Origin: Pseudoalteromonas luteoviolacea
GTDB taxonomy: Bacteria > Pseudomonadota > Gammaproteobacteria > Enterobacterales > Alteromonadaceae
DNA: 64,000 nucleotides
NCBI RefSeq assembly: GCF_018100925.1
Contig: NZ_JAGJEH010000004.1
Location: forward strand, 248,001 to 312,000
Direction: 5' to 3'
Shown here: one piece after another, positions 23,720 to 33,322 of the stretch
Position numbering within the stretch: position 1 is the stretch's first letter
Layout of the letters: each line of letters opens with the position of its first letter
The notes under the pieces: model-generated
Database searches by the model: none
Seen by the model: only the letters and a program-made list of their open reading frames with translations
Told to the model about the DNA's origin: nothing
Program-made: the position numbers and the translations under genes

Positions 23720-24310
23720 ATGACAGATCATACTAATCAAAGTAGTTTAGTCGACAAAGATAAGTATTTGGCATTTGAACTCAATCATGCCTCTTACTCC
23801 ATCAATATCTCTTTGGTTAAGGAGATCATGGAATATATTGAGGTTGACCCTATCCCCATGGCACCCGAGTTTATTATTGGTGCTATTAACTTACGCGGAG
23901 AGGTTATCCCGGTTTTCGACCTCTCCTTGCGCCTTGGTAAACAATCTCAAGATATTACCAATCGAACCTGCATTATTATCGCTGAATGCCTGTTCAATAG
24001 CCAACAGATAACGATAGGCTTAAAAGTAGATATGGTCACCAAAGTACTTGATATTTCTGGGGCAGACATTGATGCAGTGCCAAGTATTGGTGGACAATTT
24101 CACAGCCGATTTGTACTTGGATTGGCCAAGTTACCCGATAAGCTAATGACAATCTTAGATATATCTAAAATTCTCACGTTAGATGAACTAAAACTTATTG
24201 AGGATCTCAATAACGCAGACCTTAACGAAACATCTCAAGAGCCTGGTGACAACATTGAAACGCAAGAAAACTTAGATGAAGAAGCACCAAATGAGGTAAA
24301 CCATGAGTGA
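23720..24310 (+). CDS. cheW: CheW coupling protein (first copy)
   Basis: A 196-residue CheW. The SH3-like double barrel occupies about residues 12-155 (YLAFELNHASYSINISLVKEIMEY, GAINLRGEVIPVFDLSLRLG). A 40-residue acidic, probably disordered tail follows (LNETSQEPGDNIETQENLDEE...), which is unusual for CheW. It links receptors and CheA. Its end overlaps the next cheW by eight bases. Confidence 0.92.
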   Translation: MTDHTNQSSLVDKDKYLAFELNHASYSINISLVKEIMEYIEVDPIPMAPEFIIGAINLRGEVIPVFDLSLRLGKQSQDITNRTCIIIAECLFNSQQITIGLKVDMVTKVLDISGADIDAVPSIGGQFHSRFVLGLAKLPDKLMTILDISKILTLDELKLIEDLNNADLNETSQEPGDNIETQENLDEEAPNEVNHE

Positions 24311-24848
24311 TGGACATCAAGAACTGACCCATATTCAGCAAAAAGGTGAACTAAGATACTTATTTGTCAAAGTTGGCCATGATCACTTTGGGATCCCTAT
24401 TGACTCTGTAAAAGAAGTCATTGAATTGGTTGAAACAACTATGGTCCCAATGTGTTCTGATGTTATTCGCGGCGTGATCAATGTCCGTGGCAGCGTGATA
24501 CCAGTGTTAGATCTACAAAGCCGCCTCGGTCTAAAATCAGTAACCCCTTATGACAAATATAGTTGTATCGTGTTGTACGATTTTTTTGACCAATCATTAG
24601 AAGAGTCAATGACGCTTGGTATGTTAGTGAATAGTGTGGTGTCCATCGAGTTTATTGATCTGAACAAGCTCGAATCTTCCCCTTCCTTTGGTTCCAATAT
24701 CCCTCGTCATTTTGAGTGGAAAATGGCAAAGATTAATAACAAGCTCACCACATTATTGGACATTGCAAAAGTGCTCAATGTGAATGAAATCAACTCTACG
24801 TTAAAGCATGAACAAGAGCAGTTTTTTATTGATTATTGCCAAAGGTAA
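24303..24848 (+). CDS. cheW: CheW coupling protein (second copy)
   Basis: A 181-residue CheW-domain protein, distinct from the first: FVKVGHDHFGIPIDSVKEVIELVETT and GVINVRGSVIPVLDLQSRLGL. Paired cheW genes are common in alternative chemosensory clusters, where two receptor types or two array roles are served. It overlaps the preceding gene and is followed by cheR after 9 bases. Confidence 0.92.
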   Translation: MSDGHQELTHIQQKGELRYLFVKVGHDHFGIPIDSVKEVIELVETTMVPMCSDVIRGVINVRGSVIPVLDLQSRLGLKSVTPYDKYSCIVLYDFFDQSLEESMTLGMLVNSVVSIEFIDLNKLESSPSFGSNIPRHFEWKMAKINNKLTTLLDIAKVLNVNEINSTLKHEQEQFFIDYCQR

Positions 24849-24857
24849 TTTTAATAC

Positions 24858-25661
24858 ATGACCATCAGTCAGCTGGAGTTCAATCAATTGAACAGAGTGC
24901 TCGATGAACACACGGGTATTCGGTTGAACAATGCTAAGGCTGACATAATGGCAAGTCGCTTGAGTTCCCGGCTTAGAGCAACAAAATGCACAACACATAA
25001 CCAGTACTACCAGTTAATTACCAGTCCTAACGGACACAAAGAACTTGATATATTTATCGACAAGCTGACCACACACGAAACTTACTTCTTTCGTGAACAG
25101 TCTCAATTCGAGTTTATGTATGAATATTATAGAAACAGGCGTAGTCGCAACGTGCCTATCAGAGCTTGGAGTGCAGCCTCCTCGACCGGGGAAGAAGCAT
25201 ACTCAATAGCCATGGTGTTAGATGACTTATTCTACAATGGACGCTGGTCTGTCACAGGCACTGATATTTCTCCAACTGCGGTAGAAATGGCCAAAGAAGC
25301 GTGCTTTGCTGTTTCTACCGCACAAAAAATCCCTAAAAAATACCGAAAGGCCTATTGTTTAAAGGGCATAGGACCAAATGAGGGAACGTTTACGGTCAAT
25401 AAGTCAATTAAAAGCCACTGTACATTCGATGTAGACAATTTGTTGCACTTACGAAAGGTAGACTATTCTTTTGATATTATCTTTTTACGCAACGTCTTAA
25501 TTTATTTTGACGAAATTAAACAAAAAGCAATTATTGATAATATTGTGCATCGTCTTAATCATGGTGGCCTTTTGTTTTTAGGACATTCGGAGTCATTGAG
25601 AAAAAAGCGCCCAGGGCTGGAGTTAATTCAACCCTGTATCTATAAAAAGGTTAGGTTATGA
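24858..25661 (+). CDS. cheR: Chemotaxis protein methyltransferase CheR
   Basis: A 267-residue SAM-dependent methyltransferase that methylates receptor glutamates. An N-terminal helical CheR-N domain carries the HETYFFREQSQFE motif, and the SAM-binding region has AWSAASSTGEEAYSIAM (usually SAACSTGEE; Ala-Ser here). FLRNVLIYFD is the usual late motif. Its stop overlaps the cheB start in ATGA. Confidence 0.95.
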   Translation: MTISQLEFNQLNRVLDEHTGIRLNNAKADIMASRLSSRLRATKCTTHNQYYQLITSPNGHKELDIFIDKLTTHETYFFREQSQFEFMYEYYRNRRSRNVPIRAWSAASSTGEEAYSIAMVLDDLFYNGRWSVTGTDISPTAVEMAKEACFAVSTAQKIPKKYRKAYCLKGIGPNEGTFTVNKSIKSHCTFDVDNLLHLRKVDYSFDIIFLRNVLIYFDEIKQKAIIDNIVHRLNHGGLLFLGHSESLRKKRPGLELIQPCIYKKVRL

Positions 25662-26731
25662 TCAGCGTATTCATCGTTGACGATTCTGCGGTAATGCGGC
25701 AACTCGTCGGCGAAATCATACAGCATGATAGAGAATTAAAACTTATTGGTTCAGCACCTGACCCGATATTAGCTGAGCGAAAAATGAAAATGAATTGGCC
25801 TGACGTCATTTTGCTTGATGTTGAGATGCCAAAAATGGATGGCATCACCTTCCTAAAGAAAATCATGCAAGAGAAGCCGACCCCAATTATCATGTGCTCG
25901 GCACTCACACAAAAGCACACTGAAACCGCGATGGAAGCACTCGCTTCTGGTGCTGTCGATGTTATCGCCAAACCAAGTCAGGGCCTGTCAGATTTCCTTA
26001 ATAATCAAGGTATCACACAAATCATTGATGCGATCAAAGCGGCGGGAAAGGCGAAAGTGAAACCTCTGCGTTACTTAGCTGAAGAATCAGTACGGCATAA
26101 TCACACCGTTGATGAAATGCTGCCGCCTACTGCGCCAAATGAGCTTAAACCACCTATTACTCCAGAAAAAGTCATCGCGGTTGGCGCTTCAACTGGGGGC
26201 ACTGAGGCCCTCACAGGGTTTTTGTCTCTTTTGCCACCCAATACTCCCCCAATTGTCATAGTTCAGCATATGCCTAGCAAGTTTACCCATGCGTTTGCAC
26301 AACGGCTCAACACGGTTACTCGCCATACAGTCGTTGAAGGTGAAAATGCAATGAGATTAAAAACAGGTCACGTATACATAGCGCCCGGAGGTAAGCATAT
26401 GTTGGTAAAACGTCAAGGTAGCGACTACTATTTAGAAGTACGTGATGGTCCTTTGGTAAGCAGGCACAGGCCTTCAGTGGATGTTTTATTCAGGTCAGTC
26501 GCCCAGTCAGTCGGGCGAAACGCAATTGGCGTAATACTAACAGGCATGGGCGATGATGGTGCATCTGGCATGCTAGACATGAAAAATGCTGGCGCAATAA
26601 ACTTTGCTGAAAGTGAGGCAAGCTGCGTTGTGTTTGGTATGCCAAAAGAAGCCATTGCACGAGGCGCCGTTGATAAAGTCTTTTCACTAAGCAATATCCC
26701 GTATCAAATTTTAAAAGTGTTAAGGTGCTAG
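25658..26731 (+). CDS. cheB: Protein-glutamate methylesterase/deamidase CheB
   Basis: A 357-residue two-domain enzyme: receiver with D54 (LLDVEMPKMDG) and C-terminal methylesterase with catalytic Ser178 (GASTGG), His204 (VQHMPSKFTHAFAQRL) and Asp300 (GMGDDGASG). It removes receptor methyl groups and, with no cheD in the operon, may be the only enzyme here that deamidates receptor glutamines. It overlaps cheR by four bases. Confidence 0.96.
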   Translation: MISVFIVDDSAVMRQLVGEIIQHDRELKLIGSAPDPILAERKMKMNWPDVILLDVEMPKMDGITFLKKIMQEKPTPIIMCSALTQKHTETAMEALASGAVDVIAKPSQGLSDFLNNQGITQIIDAIKAAGKAKVKPLRYLAEESVRHNHTVDEMLPPTAPNELKPPITPEKVIAVGASTGGTEALTGFLSLLPPNTPPIVIVQHMPSKFTHAFAQRLNTVTRHTVVEGENAMRLKTGHVYIAPGGKHMLVKRQGSDYYLEVRDGPLVSRHRPSVDVLFRSVAQSVGRNAIGVILTGMGDDGASGMLDMKNAGAINFAESEASCVVFGMPKEAIARGAVDKVFSLSNIPYQILKVLRC

Positions 26732-26733
26732 TT

Positions 26734-28359
26734 ATGCAAAAAAGCCTTCTAGAACTGCTAGATATTATCTACGTTGCCTATGAACAAGACGGCACCATTA
26801 CAGGCATCTCAGACAAAGCCAGTAATTTAATCGCACTAAAAGTAGGTGATAATATTATTAACTGCCCTACCTTAAAATTTTTCGACGAAGACTTTAACGA
26901 TTTAAAAAGCCAAGACGTATTATTTGAAACCTGTTTTGACCAGCTAGAGCTAGGGGTTAGTGTAGACAACAGTAATGTGCACTGGGTTCGGTTTAGTTAT
27001 ACAAAAAAAAATTCTCTCACTTTTGTCAAAGTAGATTTAATAGAAGAATTAGTTGCTATTCGGCGGCTAAATAAACAACTGGCAATTCGCGACCCACACA
27101 CAGGCCTTTTATACAGAGAAGCCTTTGTAGCAAAAGTACAAGAATTGGATACCGCAGGCGTTATGTGCTGTATTCGAATTTGCAACTATCAAAGGATCTC
27201 TGAAGTTTGGAACATTGGTGTCGCGAACCTTGTATTTATGGAAGTGTTGTCACGCTTCCAAGGAGAATATGAACAAGGTATTTTTTCCAAACACTCATCT
27301 GATTGCTTTTGTGTATTTGTTCCCAACTCTTCTTCCCTCAATATCGAGGCCTTATACAACCACCTAAACGAGCCATTTGAGTTCAATGACAGTAGCTTTT
27401 ATAGCAATGTCGCCTTGGGGTATTACAAAGAAACGAGTAAAGATGACCATGAACTAAGCCTCAACAAAGCAGAAATGGCAACTTTTGATGTCCTATCGGA
27501 AAAGCTTAGATTGGTTGAATTTCAAGAAGGGTTAGCGCGACAGATCGAACGGCAAAATAAAATAGAGACTGCGCTAAGAGATGCTTTACATAATGAAAAG
27601 TCAAAAAATGCTTTTAATGTTGTGCTACAGCCTCTACACGATACCAAGACGGAATGTTTGATTGGCGCTGAATGCTTGATGAGGTGGACGCTCGACGGTC
27701 AACCTGTCTCACCTGTTGAGTTTATTCCTATTGTAGAGAGTACAGGGGATATCAATAAGCTCACTATGTTTACACTTTCACAAATAAAGGAAGCCAAAGA
27801 CAAGCTCAGACGCGAAGGTATTGATCCCAAAAACTATATGTTTGCCATCAATATCAGTGTCGTAGAAATTTTGGATGTCAACTTTGAAAGTAAATTGCTT
27901 ACCGCTTTATCTGAGTACAACATAGATCCGCGTTGCATTAAATTAGAACTTACCGAATCGGCCCTAATCGATAATTTCTCCTATGTAAATGAAGTGCTTA
28001 TATCTCTACAAAGCAAAGGGTTACTCATTTCTATTGACGACTTTGGTACTGGGTTTTCAAGCCTAAGTTATTTATGTAAGCTGCACTTTGATGAAATCAA
28101 AATTGACCGCTCGTTTGTGACCAACGTGGTCAAAGATGGAAAATTGCAATCCGTTTTTAACTCAATTGTATCTTTGGCAAAAAACCTCGATAAACCCTTA
28201 GTCGCAGAGGGTGTGGAAGACATGGAGCAAATGATTTATGCAAAAGCAAAAGGCGTCCAATATGTTCAGGGGTACTATTATAGTAAACCTCTTCCAATAG
28301 ACGCCTTTATTGAATATGTACTTGAAGACAAATCAAGTTACTTACACTTTGAGAGCTAA
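26734..28359 (+). CDS. PAS-like / degenerate GGDEF / EAL cyclic-di-GMP phosphodiesterase
   Basis: A 541-residue soluble protein that ends the chemosensory operon. An N-terminal PAS-like region covers about 1-110. A GGDEF-type domain follows in which the active-site loop is replaced by SSDCF, so cyclase activity is very unlikely. The C-terminal EAL domain keeps the catalytic set: GAECLMRW, the Asn of INISVVE, ELTES, IDDFGTGFSSL, IKIDRSF, AEGVED and VQGYYYSKPLP. It is therefore probably an active phosphodiesterase, tying the pathway to c-di-GMP. The ATG at 26734 is used rather than a GTG at 26725 because AAGG lies eight bases upstream of the ATG. Confidence 0.88.
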   Translation: MQKSLLELLDIIYVAYEQDGTITGISDKASNLIALKVGDNIINCPTLKFFDEDFNDLKSQDVLFETCFDQLELGVSVDNSNVHWVRFSYTKKNSLTFVKVDLIEELVAIRRLNKQLAIRDPHTGLLYREAFVAKVQELDTAGVMCCIRICNYQRISEVWNIGVANLVFMEVLSRFQGEYEQGIFSKHSSDCFCVFVPNSSSLNIEALYNHLNEPFEFNDSSFYSNVALGYYKETSKDDHELSLNKAEMATFDVLSEKLRLVEFQEGLARQIERQNKIETALRDALHNEKSKNAFNVVLQPLHDTKTECLIGAECLMRWTLDGQPVSPVEFIPIVESTGDINKLTMFTLSQIKEAKDKLRREGIDPKNYMFAINISVVEILDVNFESKLLTALSEYNIDPRCIKLELTESALIDNFSYVNEVLISLQSKGLLISIDDFGTGFSSLSYLCKLHFDEIKIDRSFVTNVVKDGKLQSVFNSIVSLAKNLDKPLVAEGVEDMEQMIYAKAKGVQYVQGYYYSKPLPIDAFIEYVLEDKSSYLHFES

Positions 28360-28376
28360 ATCTTGCGCTGCGTAAA

Positions 28377-29606
28377 CTACCCACCACCAAGTACGCGTGC
28401 AGGTTGCACCTTAGTAGCCTGCCATGCAGGATATACACTCGAGATAATTGAAATTACCACTGTCGCCAATAGTACAATTATGATATCCGAAAATTCCAAT
28501 TTACTCGGTAAAAACTCAATAAAGTAAACCCCTTGCAATGGGTTACTACCATCAATTGAAGTCCAAAAAGCGAATATATCTGATACATTAAGCGCGATTA
28601 AAGTACCGACAATTAGCCCAAAAAACGCGCCTACTAATGCATAACTTAGCCCTTGTACTGCGAAGGTCATAAAAATTGTTTTGTCTCTTGTGCCCATCGT
28701 TTTTAAGATAGCAATGTCAGCTTGTTTTTCTTTTACTTCCATGACCATTGAAGAAATAATATTGAAACTCGCTACTGCAATAATCAGAAAAACAACAAGG
28801 TAGACAATAGTTCGCACCATTTGAATGTCTTGATATAAACTACCTTGTGTTCTAAACCAACTTTGCACGTAAACCAGATCTGGCAATATTCTGCCAGCAT
28901 CCATCGCAATTTGGTGCGCATTGAAGACATCATCAACAGTAAGTCGCAATCCCGTTACGGTCATTGGTTCTAGTGAAAGCGCCTGCTGAATCTTCGCAAT
29001 GTTGACCAAGGCTAAATTTTTATCTACCTCCCCTCCCATTGCAATCAGGCCTGCTACATTGAAAGAAACACGTTTAGGTGCCGCAAGGGCATTTTTTGCA
29101 TGCTGATTTGCGACAAGTACCGTGACCTTATCCCCTAAGTTTACACCCAAATGAGCAGCGAGCCCTTGCCCTAAGACAATTTCGTCAGCTGCAAGGTCTT
29201 TTAGGTTTAGTGGCTGAATATATTCATGAATGCTCGAAACGTTGACATGTCGGCTTGGATCAATACCTTTCAGCTGAGCTGCTTTTAACTGGCCTTTGTA
29301 CTGAACCATACCCGTTAAATTGATTTCCGCCGTCGCAGCTGTTACGCCAGGTTGCGCTTCCAGCAATTCAACTTTACTAGGCCAGTCCGAGATTGGGTCA
29401 TAAGGCGCTTGATAACTCACATGTGGAACAACCGACAGTAACCTTTCTTTAAGCTGCTGCTCAAACCCGTTTATTACGGACAGAGCCACTATCAGTACAG
29501 TAACACCTAGAAACACACCTATTGTTGAAGCTTTACTGAGAAAACCTATAAAACCGCTTTGATGCTTGGACTCTCGCAGCCGTTTACTCAAAAACAGACT
29601 AAGCAT
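28377..29606 (-). CDS. lolE: Lipoprotein-releasing ABC permease LolE
   Basis: LolE is one of two permeases of the LolCDE complex that extracts outer-membrane lipoproteins from the inner membrane and hands them to LolA. It is 409 residues with four membrane segments: one near the N-terminus (TIGVFLGVTVLIVALSV) and three in the C-terminal third, flanking a large periplasmic domain. AGGAGTGTGC before the ATG at 29606 decides the start, 16 codons into the open frame. It overlaps lolD by eight bases. The terminal-gene position and motif pattern give the name LolE; by sequence alone LolC and LolE are close paralogs. Confidence 0.92.
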   Translation of the reverse strand: MLSLFLSKRLRESKHQSGFIGFLSKASTIGVFLGVTVLIVALSVINGFEQQLKERLLSVVPHVSYQAPYDPISDWPSKVELLEAQPGVTAATAEINLTGMVQYKGQLKAAQLKGIDPSRHVNVSSIHEYIQPLNLKDLAADEIVLGQGLAAHLGVNLGDKVTVLVANQHAKNALAAPKRVSFNVAGLIAMGGEVDKNLALVNIAKIQQALSLEPMTVTGLRLTVDDVFNAHQIAMDAGRILPDLVYVQSWFRTQGSLYQDIQMVRTIVYLVVFLIIAVASFNIISSMVMEVKEKQADIAILKTMGTRDKTIFMTFAVQGLSYALVGAFFGLIVGTLIALNVSDIFAFWTSIDGSNPLQGVYFIEFLPSKLEFSDIIIVLLATVVISIISSVYPAWQATKVQPARVLGGG

Positions 29607-30306
29607 GCACACTCCTATCTGTTTTCTGGTAATCAACCAAAACACCGTCATCAAGCTGAACTACACGTCCTAACTTTTCAGCCAACTCCAAATCATGAGT
29701 TACAATGACAAAACTGGTGTCGAATTCCTTGTTAAGTTCATTCAGTAACTCATAGATTTTAAGGGCGTTATGTTTGTCTAAATTACCAGTCGGTTCATCT
29801 GCAAGTACCAATGATGGTTTGGTTACTAGTGCTCTCGCTATTGCAACACGCTGCCTTTCTCCGCCAGAAAGCTCAGATGGGCGATGTTCAGCTCTGTGTC
29901 CAAGGCCCACTTTTTCAAGCATTTTTGTAGCTTCATTTTTTGCCTCTTGCTTTGGTTTACCTGCTATCAAAAGTGGCATAGCCACATTTTCTAGTGCACT
30001 GAAATCCATTAACAAGTGATGAAACTGGTATATAAACCCCATATGACGATTACGAAAATCGGCTTGTTTCGCACGCGAAAGAGACTGAACATCTACACCT
30101 TTAATTTTTAGCGTGCCATCTGTGGCCGCATCCAATGTGCCCAGTATATGTAGTAGCGTACTTTTGCCTGAACCTGAACTACCCACAATCGAAAGCGTAT
30201 CACCTTGCTGCAAAGATAAATTGACCCCTTTTAAAACTGACACTTGATTGCCAGCTTCTTGATAGGACTTGTTGAGTGCTTGGCATTGAATCACTGGATC
30301 ATTCAT
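29599..30306 (-). CDS. lolD: Lipoprotein-releasing ABC ATPase LolD
   Basis: A 235-residue ABC ATPase of the LolD/MacB group. Walker A GSSGSGKSTLLH, Q-loop in FIYQFHHLL, signature LSGGERQRVAIARAL, Walker B LVLADEPTGNLD and switch His in VTHDLELA are intact. It powers LolC-LolE. It overlaps both neighbours by eight bases, so the three subunits are translationally coupled. Confidence 0.96.
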   Translation of the reverse strand: MNDPVIQCQALNKSYQEAGNQVSVLKGVNLSLQQGDTLSIVGSSGSGKSTLLHILGTLDAATDGTLKIKGVDVQSLSRAKQADFRNRHMGFIYQFHHLLMDFSALENVAMPLLIAGKPKQEAKNEATKMLEKVGLGHRAEHRPSELSGGERQRVAIARALVTKPSLVLADEPTGNLDKHNALKIYELLNELNKEFDTSFVIVTHDLELAEKLGRVVQLDDGVLVDYQKTDRSVHA

Positions 30307-31501
30307 ATCTTAAAACCTCTGCAGGCATCACTTTGGCTGCTTTTTTCGCAGGGTAAAGCGTTGCTAAAAAACTTAATAATAAACTGGTGAAAATAATAAA
30401 GGACAAGCCCACAGTATCAAATTTCACTGGGAGTGCCATTCCCCCTAATAGGGATAGACCAATCAAATTCAGAACTTCATTGATATTCGCAGCAAGTAAC
30501 AGTCCTAAAATCGAGCCAATCAAAGTGCCAACGACACCATTGTATAAACCCTGGATCATAAATACTTGAGCAATCTTACTAGGTGTAAATCCAAGGGTTT
30601 GTAAAATCGCCACCTCCCCTTGCTTTTCACTTACCATCATGGATAACGCTGAAACAATGTTGAATACCGCGACTATGACAATCAATGCTAATAGTAAAGA
30701 CATAACGCGTTTTTCCATGGCAACGGCTGCAAATAATGCCCCTTGTTGGACTTGCCAATCTTGGTAGGTAAACTGAGACAATAATGCTTGATGATCAGCG
30801 TTAAAATCTGACACAGAAAATGCGTCATCTAGGGTCAAACTCACATCGTATTCGCCGGGCTTTTTCTTTAGCATTTTCATCAAGCTGTTGCCATCAGCGA
30901 AGGCTAAGCTCGTATCGGCCTCACTGCGTGAATTGTAAATTGCCGCCACCGTAAATAGCCTTTGCTTGGGGACTCTGCCTAAGGGAGTGTAACTCGTAAT
31001 GTCTGGAAAAATAACTCGCACTTTACTACCTAGCCTAACGTCCAGCTTATTTGCCAAAAAGCGACTTAACGCAAGCTGATATCTATCATCATGCAGTGAT
31101 TTCACACTGCCTGATTCAATATGAGGGCTTATCGCGGTTGGGTAGCCATCAAATGAGCCTTGTAGCCGAACACCGACCAACTCTTTATTGGTCTGTAAAA
31201 TCACATCCGAAGTCACATAAGGAGAGACACGTTTAATACCTGGTAGCGATGTAAGTGCATCCAGCTTTGTAGCTGGCTGATTATGTTCTTTTGCCGATAA
31301 CTGTATATGTGGGATGAGATCCAACATGGCATTTTTTAGGCTTTGTTCGAAGCCGTTCATAACCGAATTTACGGTTATCAAAGACATTAATCCAAGGGCG
31401 ATCCCCGCAATAGAGAAAAATGAGATAAATGAAACAAATGCATTTCCCTTGGATGAGCGACTATATCTAAGCCCTACAAATAGGCTAACCGATTGAAACA
31501 T
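30299..31501 (-). CDS. lolC: Lipoprotein-releasing ABC permease LolC
   Basis: A 400-residue permease paralogous to LolE, with one N-terminal and three C-terminal membrane segments and a periplasmic domain between. In E. coli LolC recruits LolA. It is the first gene of lolCDE. The complex is relevant here because several outer-membrane lipoproteins are encoded about 10 kb downstream. The upstream gap to the divergent SulP gene is about 155 bases. Confidence 0.93.
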   Translation of the reverse strand: MFQSVSLFVGLRYSRSSKGNAFVSFISFFSIAGIALGLMSLITVNSVMNGFEQSLKNAMLDLIPHIQLSAKEHNQPATKLDALTSLPGIKRVSPYVTSDVILQTNKELVGVRLQGSFDGYPTAISPHIESGSVKSLHDDRYQLALSRFLANKLDVRLGSKVRVIFPDITSYTPLGRVPKQRLFTVAAIYNSRSEADTSLAFADGNSLMKMLKKKPGEYDVSLTLDDAFSVSDFNADHQALLSQFTYQDWQVQQGALFAAVAMEKRVMSLLLALIVIVAVFNIVSALSMMVSEKQGEVAILQTLGFTPSKIAQVFMIQGLYNGVVGTLIGSILGLLLAANINEVLNLIGLSLLGGMALPVKFDTVGLSFIIFTSLLLSFLATLYPAKKAAKVMPAEVLRYE

Positions 31502-31657
31502 ATTAAAATTTAATTATTTAATTTCTTCTAATTTGGTAATGCTAACACAGATAAGATCCACTGGTCACACCTAGTTGTGTAAAAAATTTTTAATTATCCG
31601 CTACTTAATGTCTCAATTTGGTGTAAAATGCGTGAAATCTTGCGGTATGGAAGTTCT

Positions 31658-33322
31658 ATGTTATCCCTAGACAGATTTAAGCATATGAATTTTAAGGGGG
31701 ATTTGTTCGGTGGTGTGACCACTGCGATTATTTCTCTTCCCCTAGCCCTCGCCTTCGGGGTTGCTTCTGGTGCCGGTGCAGAAGCAGGAATGTGGGGCGC
31801 TATTCTCGTCGGTCTTTTTGCTGCCTTATTTGGTGGTTCTACCTCTTTGATTTCTGAGCCTACAGGTCCGATGACGGTTATTATGACCGCAGTTTTGACC
31901 ACGATGATGGCACAGTACCCCGAAAATGGATTAGCAATGGGCTTTACCGTTGTTATGATGGCCGGGGCATTTCAAATATTGCTCGGAACTTTAAAGTTAG
32001 GCAAATATGTCACCTTAATGCCATATAGCGTGATATCCGGATTTATGTCTGGTATTGGTGTTATACTCATTATTTTGCAATTGGCCCCTCTACTAGGCCA
32101 TCAGGCACCGGCGGGCGGTGTTTTGGGTACTCTCAGTGCCTTACCTGAACTCTTATTAGACCTACATTTTGCTGAGTTATTTTTAGGGATCCTCACATTA
32201 GGGATCTTGTTTTATCTGCCACAAAAGTATCGCCAATATGTTCCTGCACAATTGGTCGCGCTTGTTGCAGTGACTCTAGTATCTATCCTACTCTTTGACA
32301 AAGATAGCATTAGCCGCATCGGCGAAATCCCAAGTGGCCTACCTTCAATCGTATGGCCTACGTTCACCGCAGAGCAATTTACCTCCATGGTTATTGATGC
32401 TCTGGTACTTGGTACATTAGGCTGTATAGATACGCTTCTAACTGCGGTTATCGGCGACAGTTTGACACGAACAGAACACGACTCAGATAAAGAGTTACGA
32501 GGTCAAGGCATAGCAAATATGATCTCAGGCTTGTTTGGCGCATTACCAGGGGCTGGGGCGACTATGGGCACTGTCGTCAATATTCAAGTTGGTGCTCGCT
32601 CGCCACTGGCTGGCATTATTCGTGCCCTGATCTTGATGGCTGTGGTATTTGTTGCAGGCGGTTTGACTGAACCTATCCCTATGGCTGTACTTGCAGGCAT
32701 CGCCGTATATGTTGGTTACAATATTCTGGATTGGAGTTTCATTCAACGAGCGCATAAGCTAAGCCTTAGCCAAATGGTGATCATGTATGGCGTTATGCTT
32801 TTAACTGTATTTGTCGATTTGATCGTCGCAGTAGGTCTGGGTGTTTTCATCTCAAATATCATGGTTATCGAACGATTAAGTCGTGTTCAAGAGCAGCATG
32901 TTAAAGCCATCAGCGACAGTGATACAGATGAAGATGTGCCGCTCAATAGCCATGAAAAGGCGCTACTAGAGCAAGCACAAGGCCAGCTATTATTTTTCTA
33001 TTTGTCTGGGCCAATGATTTTCAGTGTGTCAAAGGCTATCGCACGTCAGCATAGATACATCAGTGAGTATAAAACCATGGTACTGGACTTAAGTGATGTG
33101 GCTATGTTGGACGTCACAGTAAGCTTGGCCATAGAAAATGCCATCACAGATGCAATTGATGCGAATGTTCAAGTGTTCATTTATTCACCTAACCAAGAGA
33201 CCAGTGAAAAACTGAACAAAATCAATATTCGTGAAAAGCTGGGTAAAGATGCATTTTGTCACAGCCGTGAAGCTGCTTTAAATAAGGCATTAGAAGCAAT
33301 GTCACTAGGAAATGACAACTAG
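31658..33322 (+). CDS. SulP family anion transporter with STAS domain
   Basis: A 554-residue SulP (SLC26) transporter: about a dozen membrane segments, beginning FGGVTTAIISLPLALAFGVASGAG, and a cytoplasmic STAS domain at about 430-550 (VLDLSDVAMLDVTVSLAIENAI). Substrates in the family include sulfate, bicarbonate and dicarboxylates; in a marine bacterium sulfate or bicarbonate are both possible. GGAAG before the ATG at 31658 favours this start over the ATG at 31628. The stop overlaps the convergent LysR gene by four bases. Confidence 0.9.
   Translation: MLSLDRFKHMNFKGDLFGGVTTAIISLPLALAFGVASGAGAEAGMWGAILVGLFAALFGGSTSLISEPTGPMTVIMTAVLTTMMAQYPENGLAMGFTVVMMAGAFQILLGTLKLGKYVTLMPYSVISGFMSGIGVILIILQLAPLLGHQAPAGGVLGTLSALPELLLDLHFAELFLGILTLGILFYLPQKYRQYVPAQLVALVAVTLVSILLFDKDSISRIGEIPSGLPSIVWPTFTAEQFTSMVIDALVLGTLGCIDTLLTAVIGDSLTRTEHDSDKELRGQGIANMISGLFGALPGAGATMGTVVNIQVGARSPLAGIIRALILMAVVFVAGGLTEPIPMAVLAGIAVYVGYNILDWSFIQRAHKLSLSQMVIMYGVMLLTVFVDLIVAVGLGVFISNIMVIERLSRVQEQHVKAISDSDTDEDVPLNSHEKALLEQAQGQLLFFYLSGPMIFSVSKAIARQHRYISEYKTMVLDLSDVAMLDVTVSLAIENAITDAIDANVQVFIYSPNQETSEKLNKINIREKLGKDAFCHSREAALNKALEAMSLGNDN

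Noticed and set aside
26778..27386. Minus-strand open frames inside the EAL gene
   Set aside because: No motifs and fully overlapped by an operon gene with intact catalytic residues.
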